A stretch of 5,176 nucleotides of DNA, from contig JAUMYD010000135.1 in the NCBI GenBank assembly GCA_030528765.1, forward strand, positions 1 to 5,176, in the 5' to 3' direction. The number at the start of each line of letters is the position of its first letter. Positions within the stretch are counted from its first letter, which is position 1. Below, piece by piece: positions 4,977 through 5,176 of the stretch. The notes under the pieces were generated by a model. It was not told the origin of the DNA and ran no database searches. It worked only from the letters and a program-made list of their open reading frames with translations. A program made the translations under genes and the position numbers. The DNA comes from Bacillota bacterium (GTDB lineage Bacteria > Bacillota > Dehalobacteriia > UBA4068).

Positions 4977-5081
4977 AAAAACTCCTTATATAAGGGCCTA
5001 AGCCCGCGTAAACTGGATTCTCTGCCGGGAAGCTTTGTCTGCGGCGGGGATGGCCGCTGCAGGAAAGGAATTCAGGAGGCT
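4977..5081. other. Leader/gap upstream of prfA
   Basis: This gap holds the prfA ribosome binding site, the CCTTATATAAGG palindrome (4984-4995), and an imperfect GC-rich hairpin centred on 5041-5057 (GCGGC with GCCGC, 7-base loop, with some outer pairing). The hairpin has no T-run on the minus strand, so it is not a good terminator. I see no convincing -35/-10 pair. prfA may therefore be read from a promoter further upstream. Confidence 0.4.
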
Positions 5082-5176
5082 TTATTTCGGCTCGTGGAAG
5101 CCATCACCGATGCGATTTTCCTGCGCCGGGGGCTCATTGTGCCGGGGCTTATTGGAACGCTGCTGTCCGCCGCCCT
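5082..5176 (-). CDS. Possible C-terminal tail of an upstream gene (partial, 30 aa visible)
   Basis: One minus-strand frame is open from the window edge to a TAA at 5082-5084, giving 30 residues that begin GGGQQRSNKPRHNEPPAQEN and end HEPK. The composition (Gln, Asn, Pro, charged residues, no hydrophobic core) suggests a disordered C-terminal tail. I do not recognise the family. Same-strand placement about 105 bases before prfA would suit an operon neighbour. A second minus-strand frame is also open here (ending at a TGA near 5071), and the opposite strand reads as a hydrophobic peptide in register, so the assignment is tentative. Confidence 0.4.
   Translation of the reverse strand, partial: GGGQQRSNKPRHNEPPAQENRIGDGFHEPK

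Overview
The window looks like chromosomal DNA from a Gram-positive-type anaerobe, probably a gut member of the Firmicutes (Bacillota). The reasons are strong AAGGAG-type ribosome binding sites, a two-domain Sua5 protein of the Bacillus/Clostridia kind, and a lipoprotein that resembles uncharacterised proteins I associate with gut Firmicutes. The coding genes are GC-rich and most gaps between them are AT-rich. The exact lineage cannot be fixed from the sequence; an Oscillospiraceae- or Negativicutes-like origin is a guess. Every gene I trust lies on the minus strand, so transcription runs from high to low coordinates.

Right to left: (1) 5082-5176 may hold the C-terminal tail of an unrecognised upstream gene, followed by a gap of about 105 bases. 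(2) 3909-4976 is prfA (peptide release factor 1). (3) 3488-3908 is a gap filled almost completely by a composite palindromic repeat (about 3523-3883) with a four-armed, cloverleaf-like core at 3640-3802. (4) 2633-3487 is prmC, the methyltransferase that modifies the GGQ glutamine of release factors. (5) 2415-2594 is a 59-residue zinc-ribbon protein. (6) 2316-2390 is a compact branched inverted-repeat structure just upstream of the next start. (7) 1258-2289 is a Sua5-family L-threonylcarbamoyladenylate synthase. prfA, prmC, the zinc-ribbon gene and sua5 could be one operon concerned with translation: stop-codon release, maturation of the release factor, and the t6A modification of ANN-decoding tRNAs.

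The left part is different. A lipoprotein gene of unknown function (282-797) lies between two direct copies of an AT-rich sequence of about 256 bases (1-256 and 867-1123). Each copy has the same layout on the minus strand: an intrinsic terminator at one end, a block that is identical in both copies, and an extended -10 promoter. Copy 2 ends transcription from sua5 and starts transcription of the lipoprotein gene. Copy 1 ends the lipoprotein gene and carries a promoter aimed off the left edge. The simplest reading is a tandemly duplicated gene-plus-intergenic unit, so a paralogous lipoprotein gene may lie just outside the window.

No tRNA, rRNA, CRISPR array or transposase gene is visible. The most unusual material is non-coding: the terminator/promoter repeat, the cloverleaf repeat inserted between prfA and prmC, a hairpin shared by two places, and the structured leader of sua5.
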